The position numbers and the translations under genes are program-made. Below the pieces are notes generated by a model that was not told the DNA's origin, did not search any database, and was given only the letters and a program-made list of their open reading frames with translations. From contig NC_080044.1 in the NCBI RefSeq assembly GCF_012489685.1, positions 44,454,964 through 44,518,963 of the forward strand: a stretch of 64,000 bases of DNA. Reading direction: 5' to 3'. Source of the DNA: Lotus japonicus. Lineage: Eukaryota; Streptophyta; Magnoliopsida; Fabales; Fabaceae. Positions 10,141 to 21,053 of this stretch are shown in pieces (position 1 is the stretch's first letter; every line of letters begins with the position of its first letter).

Positions 10141-13100
10141 ATGAAGTGTTTCTTCTTCAAAGAGAAGTGCAAATCTGCTCCAGAGTTGCAGAACCGGAGC
10201 AAGAAGAAGAACCCTGCTGGGAACCGGGCTGCAAACTCCACTGGCTCTGTATCATCTGTGAAGAGTGTGACTGACTTGTACAGAGAGAAAGAGCATAATT
10301 TCAGGGTGTTTGATTGGAAGGAGCTAAGAGATGCCACAAATGGTTTCAATAGAATGTTGAAGATCGGAGAAGGGGGTTTTGGGAGTGTGTATAAAGGATC
10401 TATCAAGCCTCCAGATGGAGAAAGTGGTGATCCAATTGTAGTTGCCATCAAAAGGCTTAACACACAAGGCTTCCAGGTATAATAATATGCAGGGTTTTAA
10501 ATTTTGGTTGCGCTAAGTCGCGGAATTGCGGACAAATGCAGGATGATGCAGCTGCAATTGCGGTCGCGATGCCGATTGGGGGACTTCAAAACCCGTTATA
10601 TCGCGGTTGCAATTGCGGTCGCGGACTGCAATCTGAATATGCATCCATGATTTATTCGCTAGTTTAGTTTTTTTCTATTCTCTTTTTGCTTATTTTGTGC
10701 GTGTATGATTAGTTAAACATTGTTTGTTTTGTTCCAATAGTTTAATTTTCCTCTGTTTTCTTTAATAATTGAAAGAACCAAGAGGTACTATTGGTTTGGA
10801 CCCATGTCAATTTGGTACAGGCTAAACGTGCTATGATTGGTTTTATTGGTCCTGGCTATGAGTTTTAGTAGTATTTGATTATTGATCCTCCATTATTGTG
10901 ATCTGGTGAAGGAAATATAATATTTGCTTCATTGGGATCCGTGGTTCTTAGAACCTATATGATTGTTTAACCTCCATTATGCTAACCTTCTATTTTAACC
11001 TGGTGTAGTGGTTGTCTTTCTTCTGGTTGTGCATCTCTCAACAAACATGCACTTTGAGAAGTTGAAAAGAACATTTAGGAACTCAATGAGATACATAGTT
11101 ACTGAACATATTATGTTGTAAGGGGTAACAAGGCTTAATAGTTCTGCCTATAGCATGTTTTGATCAGCTTCTCTTTTCTCAGAATCAATTCTGGCACTAG
11201 ACGCTACTGACAGAAGCTTCTTCCCAGAATTGGTTTTGGGTGCAGAATCAATTGTAGAAGGTTTTCCAAACATGAATAATAAGCATAAGAAATATAGTAA
11301 TTTATTTGCGTCTACATTGTTGTTGAGTGCATTAACAAAATCTGACATTGCAGTGAAAGCATTCTGCTGAAAATAAGCTGGATTTGGGTAGGAAAAATCC
11401 ATTACCTGGACTTGTCAAAGTTTCCTGCATTATATTCCAAAAGATCATCATGAATCAAATAATTTTGTCAGCATGACTTAAATGATGCAGAATCATATGA
11501 AATTCATTGGCATTATTAGAAATACTTGTATTGTCTTTACAAATGCACCTGCATTCTTATGGATGTTTTATTTTCATGTAAAGGGTCATAAAGAATGGCT
11601 TGCAGAAGTTCAATTTCTCAGCATTGTGAATCACCCAAATTTGGTAAAGCTTTTGGGATTCTGCTCTGTAGATGGAGAAAGAGGGATCCAAAGGCTGTTG
11701 GTGTATGAGTACATGCCCAACAGGAGCTTGGAACACCACCTTTTCAATAAAACTTTGCCTACCATGCCTTGGAAAACAAGATTGGAGATCATGCTTGGTG
11801 CTGCTCAAGGATTAGCTTATCTACATGAGGAATTGGAGATTCAGGTACCTCTCAGGCTCATAGTTTCAGAAATATGAGATTTGTTGCCTAATCATGTTAA
11901 GTGGATGCCATTTTTTATTTGACACTTTCCAATGGAATCTTCATAAACAATATTTGTATGTTTCCAGTTTGTGTCATTCTCCTTGAGTTGGACCATTCCT
12001 TAATATGAGGCAGATTTTAAAAATTGCTTAAGCTTTCTATTCTTTTATCACACATGCTGAATGTTTCTGTCATGGACTCATGGTAGAACTGGTGATAATA
12101 CATAATGCTAATATTTTTGAAGTCCAGTTAGAATGGTTTTAAAAGTACTTTTATCTCAACGGATCTCAATAGTTACTTACTTTCACATTCAACTGCATTG
12201 GAACACGCTGAACTTTTTAACAAAAATACACACTACGATATGCAAACTTATAGTGAGTATGATACAGGTGATTATAAACTTACCATTATCATGTTGTGAA
12301 GGTGATCTACAGAGATTTTAAATGTTCAAACGTTCTATTGGATGCGGATTTCCACCCGAAGCTCTCAGACTTCGGTCTTGCTAGAGAAGGGCCACAAGGT
12401 GATCACACTCATGTATCTACTGCGGTACGTTTTTATGGTGGATGTTCATTCTGAAGTGCTAATTCATATCACTTTCATAGCCATAAGTGTTTAATTATAA
12501 GGCTTTGCGCATATACAATCATGGATTTGGCTTCTCTAAATCGAGACATAAGATAAAGTGGAGAATCATAAACTGTTGATTGAAAAATCAAACTGGAGAG
12601 ATTTTATTAACTCCATAATAGTTTCTTATCTATGTGCTTGTATTCAATTACAATCTGAACCATTGATTGTATCCTTATACTTTGTCCTCTAAACTGGACC
12701 CTCTCACTTTAGAGGAGACAAATACACTATCATCAGGCAACATTCCTAAAGCCGATATTTGACCAAGGCTAATCTATGAAGTTTTGATTTAAGCAGCATT
12801 ACTTTGACTCTCTTCATTTACAACATTGAGTTGTGAACTATGAGTTTACGCCATGTATTGTTTCTGTTATCAGGTAGTTGGGACACAAGGATACGCTGCG
12901 CCAGAGTATATTGAAACAGGTCATCTCAAAGTTCAGAGTGACATGTGGAGTTTTGGTGTTGTACTCTATGAGATCCTCACCGGAAGACGGTCATTGGAAA
13001 GAAACCGTCCAACCGCTGAGCAAAAGCTACTAGATTGGGTCAAACTGTACCCTGCTGACAGCAGCAGATTCACCATGATCATGGATCCGCGTCTCAGGAA

Positions 13101-13296
13101 CCAGTATTCTCTTGGCGCCGCCCGCAAAATAGCCAAGTTGGCAGATAGCTGCTTAAAGAAGAACCCTGAAGATAGACCACCCATGAGTCAGATTGTGGAA
13201 AGCTTGAAGCAAGCATTGCAATTTTCAGAAACATCAAACACTTCACAAGATATTGGCGAGTCCTCTCGGTCTAAATTGGTTAGAAAAGGTAAATAG
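10141..13296 (+). CDS. Receptor-like cytoplasmic kinase, subfamily VII (PBL19-like)
   Basis: Exons 10141-10476, 11584-11844, 12302-12424 and 12874-13296 join in frame to 380 residues. Kinase landmarks are all present: Gly-loop [11 protein letters not shown] (76-86), Lys in VAIK (104), catalytic loop YRDFKCSN (Asp 204), DFG (Asp 222) and APE (249-251). A Tyr in place of His in the HRD motif is normal for RLCK-VII, and Arg-Asp is kept. There is no transmembrane segment. The N-terminus MKCFFF lacks a Gly-2 myristoylation site but has Cys-3, a possible palmitoylation site. The family relays immune-receptor signals at the plasma membrane. It resembles Arabidopsis PBL19/PCRK proteins most, and orthology is not proven. 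Confidence 0.93.
10487..10640. repeat. GC-rich repeat in kinase intron 1
   Basis: An abrupt GC-rich patch in an AT-rich intron contains GCAATTGCGGTCGCG twice (about 10553 and 10609) plus related CGCGG palindromic pieces. It looks like a decayed MITE, but clear terminal repeats and a TSD were not found. Confidence 0.4.
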
Positions 13297-13752
13297 ATGG
13301 TCTACTTGTATGTTTTGAAAAGTCATTCTACCGTCAGCTCAAATCAATGTTGAGGAGAAGGTTGTGTGAATAACTTCTAAGTGTCATAATTGATTATGAG
13401 TAAACATAAGCTGATTCAAACATGCTACATGAAACAACATGGTGAGTTTTTTTGGAGGGCCAAGAACTAGGAAACTTGTCACTTAAACATGAGTTGAATA
13501 GATCATCTATGTACCATGAAGCAGTTCTGGTCAAACTTGCCTTGGGAGTTAAGTTTTGAGGATTTTTTCCTATGGAGTTTGAACTTTCTAATTAGTTCGG
13601 CCTAGTTCCAAACCATGTGCTTTGTATACTTTGTCACCCATTGGTTCGTAATGTAAAGTTTATATATGATGATAGTGAATAGTATTAATAAGAGTGTTTA
13701 GAAAAAGATTAGCAAAGTTATTTTAAAAAAACTAAAATGATGGGTGGACGCT
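13297..13752 (+). other. 3' flank of the kinase gene
   Basis: No further ORF. It presumably contains the 3' UTR and polyadenylation region. It ends where the long inverted-repeat element begins. Confidence 0.4.
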
Positions 13753-14158
13753 GATTCTGGTGGAACCTATTGACACTTGCAGTTTAGTTTAGAGTTAATA
13801 AATAAAACTATGGAAACTCCTGCAATTTTGACAACTATGAGCGGTAAAACTCTATATACTTAACGTAGTTACATTTACAGAGACTCAAATTCGAGAACTC
13901 TGTTTAAGTTAAAATAACTTCGTATTATAATCGAGCTAAACATTTGATGGTGCAGTTGCAACAAGTTGAATAGTATTTTTAAACTCAAGTTTTTCAACCT
14001 TTTATCATTAGAGGATTAGAGTCCTAACCAGTGAAGCTATATCGTGACAATTTTATTATTAACTTTCATGTTGGTCCGAGTTGATTAGCTTATGGGATTC
14101 GGTGGATGTAGATGAACATAATATTTTGTTGGCCACAAAAGAGTGTGCTATTTGAATT

Positions 14159-14532
14159 TGATGGATGTTTGGAACAGAAAAGTGAATTATAGAGTAGAAT
14201 AGACTGGAATTGAATTATATATTGATTGTAGAAGGAGAATTACAGAAGTAAAGATAAGTGTATTGCTAGAGAAAACTCTAACAACCCCAAAGGAGCTCTA
14301 ATGGCTACCTCCCTAAGAAAGATACCTCTTTCTCTCTCTATAACAGAAATGTAATCAAGAGTGCGTTCTCACACCACACCTCATCATACTATATACTAAC
14401 TTACTAACTAATTCCTTCTTTCCTCATGTGGGTTTGGACACCTCAGCACCCTTCCCTCTCTTCCTCTCATAAACTTTCCATATCTTGGGCTTACCTAAGC
14501 CCATTCCCCATTTAGCATTCGAGTCTCTATCA
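14159..14532 (-). repeat. 3' LTR of the Reina-like element
   Basis: 374 bp, nearly identical to 19101-19474. It contains the last ~36 codons of the polyprotein, so coding sequence runs into U3. Microsatellite-like CT runs lie near 14330. Confidence 0.92.
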
Positions 14533-17500
14533 ACTCCCTCCCCCTTAGAAACAGCCTTGTCCTCAAGGCAGAAGTTTGAGAATTGGCCTGCTAGGACTTC
14601 ATTGTCTTCCCATGTAACATCATCCACAGAACTGTTTTGCCACTTGACCAAACTCTGTGGAACCTCTCTGTCTCCTTGTCTGATGCTTCTCGTGCCTAAG
14701 ATTACTTCAGGATAAATGTCAGTAGCTTCTCCTACTTCCAATTCTGTTGGTAACTCTCCCTGAACTTGAGAACTTCCTATGGCCTTCTTTAAAAGAGACA
14801 CATGGAAGACTGGGTGGATCTTGGACTCCGGGGGAAGCTTCAGCTTATAGGCAACAGCTCCAATCTGTTCTTCAATTTGGAATGGACCATAGAATCTAGC
14901 TGCCAACTTCTGATTGATTCTCTTGACCACAGATTGCTGCCTATGGGGCCTGAGTTTCAGGAACACCCACTCTCCCTTGTCAAAGCTCAAGTCCCTTCTT
15001 TTCTTGTTAGCATAGCTAACCATCTGCTCCTGAGCCCTTTGTAGATGTGCCCTGAGTTGCTTTAAAGCCTCATCCCTCTCACTTAACTCCAAAGCAACAA
15101 CTGCTACCTTTGTTTCATTAGCCAAGAACCTGATAATGGGTGGTGCTTTTCTGCCATAGACCACCTCAAAAGGAGTTTGACCAATTGAGCAATGGAAAGT
15201 AGAGTTGTACCAAAACTCAGCCCAAGGAACCCACAAAGACCAAGTCCTAGGATGTTCAGAAGCAAAGCACCTCAAATAGCTCTCTAGGCACCTATTTATA
15301 ACCTCTGTCTGGCCATCAGTTTCAGGGTGATAAGAGGAGCTCATTTTCAACTTGGTCCCCTGCAGCTTGAACAATTCAGTCCAGAAATGACTCACAAAGA
15401 TTGGGTCTCTGTCACTGATGATAGTGTTAGGAATGCCATGAAGCCTCACTATTTCCCTGGCAAAAACTTCAGCAATGGACTTTGCAGTGTAGGGATGTTT
15501 GAGCAAGATGAAATGGCTGTATTTAGAAAGCCTATCAACCACCACCAAGATAGCTTCATAACCCTTAGACTTGGGTAAACCAGTGATGAAGTCTAAGGAG
15601 AGGTCTTCCGACACAGCATTGGGAATTGGTAGGGGTTGAAGTAACCCTCCTGGAGACATGGCACTGTACTTTTGCCTCTGGCAAATATCACAAGCCCTTA
15701 CAAAGTCTCTTACTGTCTTCTGCATCCCTACCCAATATAGGGTTTCAGCCAGCCTCCTGTAAGTTCTTAAGAACCCTGAATGACCCCCAGTAGGTGAGCT
15801 ATGGTATTCTTCCAGCAACCATGGAATTGATGGGGATGTAGGTGATAAGACTAGCCTGCCTTGATATAAGAGCACCCCTTGTTTGACAGTAAAACCAGGC
15901 TTGGCTTGGGGATCTTGCTGGACTTCTTGTAACAGTTTCTTGATGTAGTCATCAGACGCAATTTCCTCTAGGAGTTTCTTCCTGTCTTCCCACAAAGGAA
16001 AAGAAACCAAGCTAGCAAACTCACCCTCATCATAGCATCTAGAAAGGGCATCAGCAGCCTTGTTTTCCTGGCCAGGCTTATATTTTACCTCAAACTGGTA
16101 ACCCAAGAGCTTGGCCAGCCAGCACTGTTGGTCAGGAGAAGATATCTTCTGCTGCAAGAAATGCTTAAGGCTCTTGTGGTCAGTATACACAATGAAAGAC
16201 TTGCCAAGCAAGTAATGTCTCCAGTGCTGTATACTAAGAACTAAGGCCATTAGTTCTTTTTCATAGACTGATTTGGCCAAATTTCCCTGAGACAATGCCT
16301 TGCTGAAATAAGCTATAGGTTGTCTCTGTTGCATTAGAACTGCCCCGATGCCTCTGCCAGCTGCATCACATTCAACTTCAAAAGGCTTGTTAAAATCTGG
16401 AAGTGCTAGAACTGGAGAGCTTGTCATGACAGTTTTCAAGTTGTGGAAAGCTTGCCTTGCCTCTTCACCCCAATGGAAATTATCTTTCTTGGTCAATTCT
16501 GTTAGAGGTTTTGCCAACTTCCCATAATTCTTGACAAATTTCCTATAATAGCCAGTTAAACCCAGAAATCCCCTTAGTCCCTTCACATTCTTAGGTTCTG
16601 GCCAGTCCACAATGCACTGGACCTTCTCAGGGTCTACTGACACTCCATCACCAGATATAATATGCCCCAAATAATCTATTTGTGCACAGCCAAACTTGCA
16701 CTTTGATTGATTAGCTACAAAACAGTTAGATAGCAGCCTTGTCAGGACAAGTTTCAAATGCTTTTGGTGTTCCAGCAAGCTCCTACTATAAATTAATATA
16801 TCATCAAAGAAAACTAAGACAAACTTCCTCAAGTAGGGCCTAAAAATGTCATTCATAATGGCTTGAAAAGTGGCTGGGGCATTCATCAAGCCAAAAGGCA
16901 TTACAAGGTACTCATAGTGACCATTATGAGTCCTGAATGCAGTCTTGGCTATATCAGCCTCATGAACTCTAATATGATGATATCCAGATTTTAAATCAAT
17001 CTTGGAGAACATGATTGCTCCATTCAGTTCATCTAACAACTCATCAACAATAGGGATAGGATACTTATCTGGAATTGTGGCCTTATTTAATGCTCTATAG
17101 TCCACACACATTCTCCAGCTTTGATCCTTCTTTTTGACTAGTATGACAGGGCTTGAGAAAGCACTCATGCTAGGTCTGATGATACCTGCCTCAAGGAGTT
17201 CAGTAACTTGCTTCTCAATTTCTTCCTTTTGGTGATGAGGGTACCTATAAGGCCTAACATTGACTGGCCCATGCTCAGGATTCAAGGTAATTTGATGAAC
17301 CTTAGACCTGACAGGGGGCAACTGAATCTTGTTCTGGAAAACTGCTTGAAATTCTGCCAATACACCCTTCAATTCCAGGGGAACCTCATGGCTTTCTTTC
17401 GTTGCTTCAACCAATTGTAGTTGAGGTCTCCACCATTCCAGTTGTTCTCTTCCTTGATTGTCACTCAAGAAGGAATGAAGATTGCTGGAACTGTCTCTGC

Positions 17501-19049
17501 CCTTGATTCCCTGTAACTTGACCACTTTCTCTTTATGGACAAATTGCATTGTTAAGAGTTTCCAATCCATGATTACTTCCCCAAGTGTACGAAGCCAGGA
17601 TACCCCAAGCACCAAATCCAAACCTCCCAAATCCAGGACCAATGCATCAATGGTGATCTCAATGTTCCCCAATTTTGCCTTGATGCCCTGACAGATGCCT
17701 CTGGTTGGCACCTTATGCCCATCTCCCAATTTAATGCTCCTAGTGGTAATTGGAGTGATGGTCAAGCCCAGAACTGAAGTTATCTTGGGAGAGATAAAGT
17801 TATGGCTAGCCCCACTGTCTATGAGGACAAGAAGCTCCACATTGTCCACCAACCCAACCAGCTTCAACGTTTGGTACTCCCCCATACAACCCAAAACTCC
17901 CATTACTTTACATTCTACCACTTCCTCTTCCTCGATCTCCTCAGCCTCTTCTTCCAGCCTTACTATCTCTCCATCATCATCCATGCTTTCCCCATCTCCC
18001 AGGATCAACACTCGCATAGCACGCTCGGGACACTTATGCAAAGTGGGATGGTATTTTCCTCCACACTTGAAGCACATCCCCTTGATCCTTCTGTCCTCAA
18101 TTTCCTTCATTCGGAGGCTTCTGACCCCTGACCACCGCTCCGACGAACCTGCACGGTGGTCGCCGTCGCTTTTTCTCGCCGTCGAGTTCATTGAGGACGA
18201 CGAATTCACTTGGGATCCAGGTGTGCTTAAGGATCGGGTTTGGTTGAACCCGCTTGGTTTGTAACGGGTCAGATCTTTACTGAAAAGCCCACTCTTATTT
18301 GAAACTGACCCAGCCCATTCGTTTCGACCCGCACGCTCGAACCCGTTTTTCCTTATCACCCGCTTCCCTTCTTCATCGTCTTCCTCCTTTAGTTCATCTT
18401 CTACATCCTTCGCGATCCTCATCATCTCCATCCTCGAACTGGGATTCAAGGTTCGCACCCGTCGTCGGATCGCAGGTTTCAGCCCACTCATGAATTGCTC
18501 CTCTGGTAACCTTCCCACCTGAGAAGACAGAAGCTCGAAAGCCTCGACAAACTCCTCCACGCTTCCTCGTTGCCTCAACGTCGACAACTCCTCAAAGGGG
18601 TTCTCCAACCGTCGCCCTCCATAGCGTGCGATCAACGCTCGCTTGAGCTTTTCCCAAGAAAGCTCATCTTCTGTTTCCATCAGCAAGTTGAACCAGTGAA
18701 TCGTCGATCCTTCCATACTCAATCGAGCGAGTTTCACCCGGAGTGCATCGGGAGTGCCTTGCACATCAAAGTAAATCTCCGCTCTGGTAATCCAAGCCAC
18801 TGGATCGTCGCCTTCAAATACTGGCAACTTCACCTTCTTCCCGGCGAGTCGCGATTCCCCAAGGCTGGAATCTCCGGTTGAAGTTTCCCCATCGAGATCG
18901 TGTACTACCTTCTTCCCCATTTGCTTGCTCAGTTCAGTCAGAACCAAGTTCTGCTGCTACAACTGATGTGCGAGCTCTTGCAGCGTCACAGTCACCGTTC
19001 CCATTTGAGTCTCCAACGCTTCCATGCGATCAGTCATCTTGGGTGGCAT
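14424..19049 (-). CDS. Gag-Pol polyprotein of the Reina-like chromovirus (one in-frame TAG)
   Basis: The likely start is the ATG at 19049, the first in frame after the 5' LTR. A TAG at 18957-18959 interrupts codon 31, after which about 1507 codons are open to 14424. Counting residues from 18947: gag about 50-200, CCHC zinc knuckle CFKCGGKYHPTLHKC about 291-305, aspartic protease LIDSGASHNFI about 374, reverse transcriptase with FFDDILIYS about 712, RNase H with YTDHKSLKHF about 920. The integrase HHCC zinc domain spans about 1045-1120, the integrase core has SDRDPIF (about 1176) and HPETDGQTE (about 1208), and a chromodomain lies near 1410-1460. The chromodomain guides integration into marked chromatin. 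Apart from the TAG no damage is seen. Confidence 0.92.
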
Positions 19050-19100
19050 CTACGGAAACTGATTCTCCGGCGTAATGAAGATCCGGCAGGTCGGACCAAT

Positions 19101-19474
19101 TGATGGATGTTTGGAACAGAAAAGTGAATTATAGAGTAGAATAGACTGGAATTGAATTATATATTGATTGTAGAAGTAGAATTACAGAAGTAAAGATAAG
19201 TGTATTGCTAGAGAAAACTCTAACAACCCCAAAGGAGCTCTAATGGCTACCTCCCTAAGAAAGATACCTCTTTCTCTCTCTATAACAGAAATGTAATCAA
19301 GAGTGCGTTCTCACACCACACCTCATCATACTATATACTAACTTACTAACTAATTCCTTCTTTCCTCATGTGGGTTTGGACACCTCAGCACCCTTCCCTC
19401 TCTTCCTCTCATAAACTTTCCATATCTTGGGCTTACCTAAGCCCATTCCCCATTTAGCATTCGAGTCTCTATCA
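19101..19474 (-). repeat. 5' LTR of the Reina-like element
   Basis: 374 bp with TG..CA ends, nearly identical to 14159-14532. The one difference I found is G versus T in the run reading TTGTAGAAGGAG / TTGTAGAAGTAG. It would drive minus-strand transcription of the polyprotein. Confidence 0.92.
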
Positions 19475-19891
19475 GAATTGAAATATGTTTATGGCATACC
19501 AACTTTGACCTTCATGATGAATAAAATATGTTAGTGATTGCTGAACTTAACAATATCGTGTGGAAACTTATTACAATAACATGGTGGATGCGTCATTCAC
19601 ATGACAGCATTTGTTGTCATGCACACCGTAATTTTAATGTGGGCATGTGACTTTTGAAATACACCGTTGGGAAGATCAGTACAGTTGAAAAACATTGAAT
19701 GAAGTTAACTCGATTATAATACGAAGTTATTTTAACTTAAACAGAGTTCTCGAATTTGAGTCTTTGTAAATGTAACTACGTTAAGTATATAGAGTTTTAC
19801 CGCTCATAGTTGTCAAAATTGCAGGAGTTTCCATAGTTTTATTTATTAACTCTAAACTAAACTGCAAGTGTCAATAGGTTCCACCAGAATC

Positions 19892-21053
19892 TTGCTTAAC
19901 AATGTTTCTACTATTTATTGTAAAGGCATGTCATATTTTTTTGTCTACTCAAGCGCTTTAGCCCGCTTACTTCATCGGAAAAAAACAAATACTTATTTTG
20001 TTTTAACAGGATATGCATACTTTAAATGAGTCAATTCCTAAGTAGATACTCAACACATGCAAGTGTCAATCACATTCGTCCTCGGCGTCAAGTCCACTTC
20101 TTAATTGATTGTGGCACATTTATTTGCCGAGTAATGATATATACACACCTCATTTTTTAAACACTTCATTTCCACTTCTTTTTGTTTCTATCTCTCTCAT
20201 CTTATCATTTATCACATCTCATACTTTCTCTCTCTTACTTTTTCTTTTCTTCCTATCTCTCTCTTCATTCCACCTCTTCCACCTCAAATGAGAGGTGTGT
20301 AAGTAACATTATTATTTTTTGCCGCATAGGCAGTTTATGTGACAATGAACTTATAAGTTTCCTCCATAATGGCAAAACTAGTACACAAACTAAAACCAAT
20401 AACATCAAATTAATCCTTGAATAAAAATAAAGCAATGCTTCCCCTCTCACTCTCCCACTCTCTTTTCTCTCACTTTATATACTCTCTTCTATGATAAAGT
20501 CTGCATTATCAAAGCAATCCAGAGCTCTGATTGTTTCCTAACCCGTATGAGTAATAAAATTGATCAGTTAACTCAGATTAATCTAGAGCTCTGATTCTAC
20601 CACAAAGGGATGAAACCTGGTTCAATGGAGTATGACTACAAAAGCTAAAATTAGAGAATTTAGGACAATAGATATTACAATCCCTCCTTTCCTTCCTTCA
20701 TTTTCCCGGACCAAATACTGTAAAAATAAAAGTCACTGTATATTACAAGATAGACAACAATACAATTAGCAAACAATCTCAAGGGCTCATTTGTTTGGCT
20801 TTCCCTATAATTCGACAGATGGGAGCTACATAGTAAAACTTGTTCAGTTTAAGAAAACAAAAAATCGCGAGCACATGCCTATACCAATGTTCTATCATGC
20901 CTCAGACCAATCAACCTCTCCACTATTATGCAACAACAAACTATAGTATTGGCAGCTTTGTTTCTCGCAACAGCTGAAGCCAATATCATCGCCATCAAAC
21001 CAAAAGGCAAGAAATCAATTTGATGAGCTCATCTCAATGTTTATTACAACTCT
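19892..21053. other. Intergenic stretch between the transposon and the SNARE gene
   Basis: No gene seen. It contains a possible small MITE at about 20132-20310, where ACACACCTCATTT near the left end faces AAATGAGAGGTGTGT at the right, around a CT-rich interior. The 3' UTR of the SNARE gene should lie just below 21054. Confidence 0.4.
20132..20310. repeat. Possible MITE with short inverted ends
   Basis: The left end ACACACCTCATTT and the right end AAATGAGAGGTGTGT are complementary apart from a 2-base difference. The interior is pyrimidine-rich. No clear TSD was found, so the identification is tentative. Confidence 0.35.

Larger units (their letters stand above)
14159..19474 (-). mobile_element. 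Young Ty3/gypsy chromovirus (Reina-like), minus strand
   Basis: Two 374-bp LTRs (14159-14532 and 19101-19474) begin TG and end CA on the plus strand, and are flanked by the exact 5-bp duplication GAATT (14154-14158, 19475-19479). I could find a single base difference between the LTRs. A purine-rich tract on the minus strand adjoins the 3' LTR (14533-14548), and a TTGG-starting primer-binding site adjoins the 5' LTR (about 19086-19100). One long gag-pol frame lies between them. The short LTRs, about 5.3-kb size and chromodomain fit the Reina clade. Insertion is recent, since one difference in 374 bp is very little. Confidence 0.95.
13753..19891. mobile_element. Non-autonomous long-TIR element split by a gypsy retrotransposon
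   Basis: About 190 bp at 13753-13940 reappears as the reverse complement at 19702-19891 with only a few mismatches, outer end GATTCTGGTGGAACC. Removing the gypsy insertion leaves roughly 0.8 kb. Long TIRs with a small interior suggest a MULE-like MITE. I saw no convincing 9-bp TSD, so the superfamily is uncertain. Confidence 0.65.

Noticed and set aside
11148..11402. Minus-strand ORF of 84 codons in the kinase intron
   Set aside because: No recognisable domain. It lies wholly in an intron and is not supported by codon pattern or splice context.
17695..18264. 189-codon plus-strand ORF within the Reina-like element
   Set aside because: It is the antisense shadow of the gag/protease coding and shows low-complexity Ser/Pro/Thr composition.
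18878..19103. Plus-strand ORFs at the 5' end of the Reina-like element
   Set aside because: They overlap the polyprotein start and primer-binding region in antisense and have no domain.
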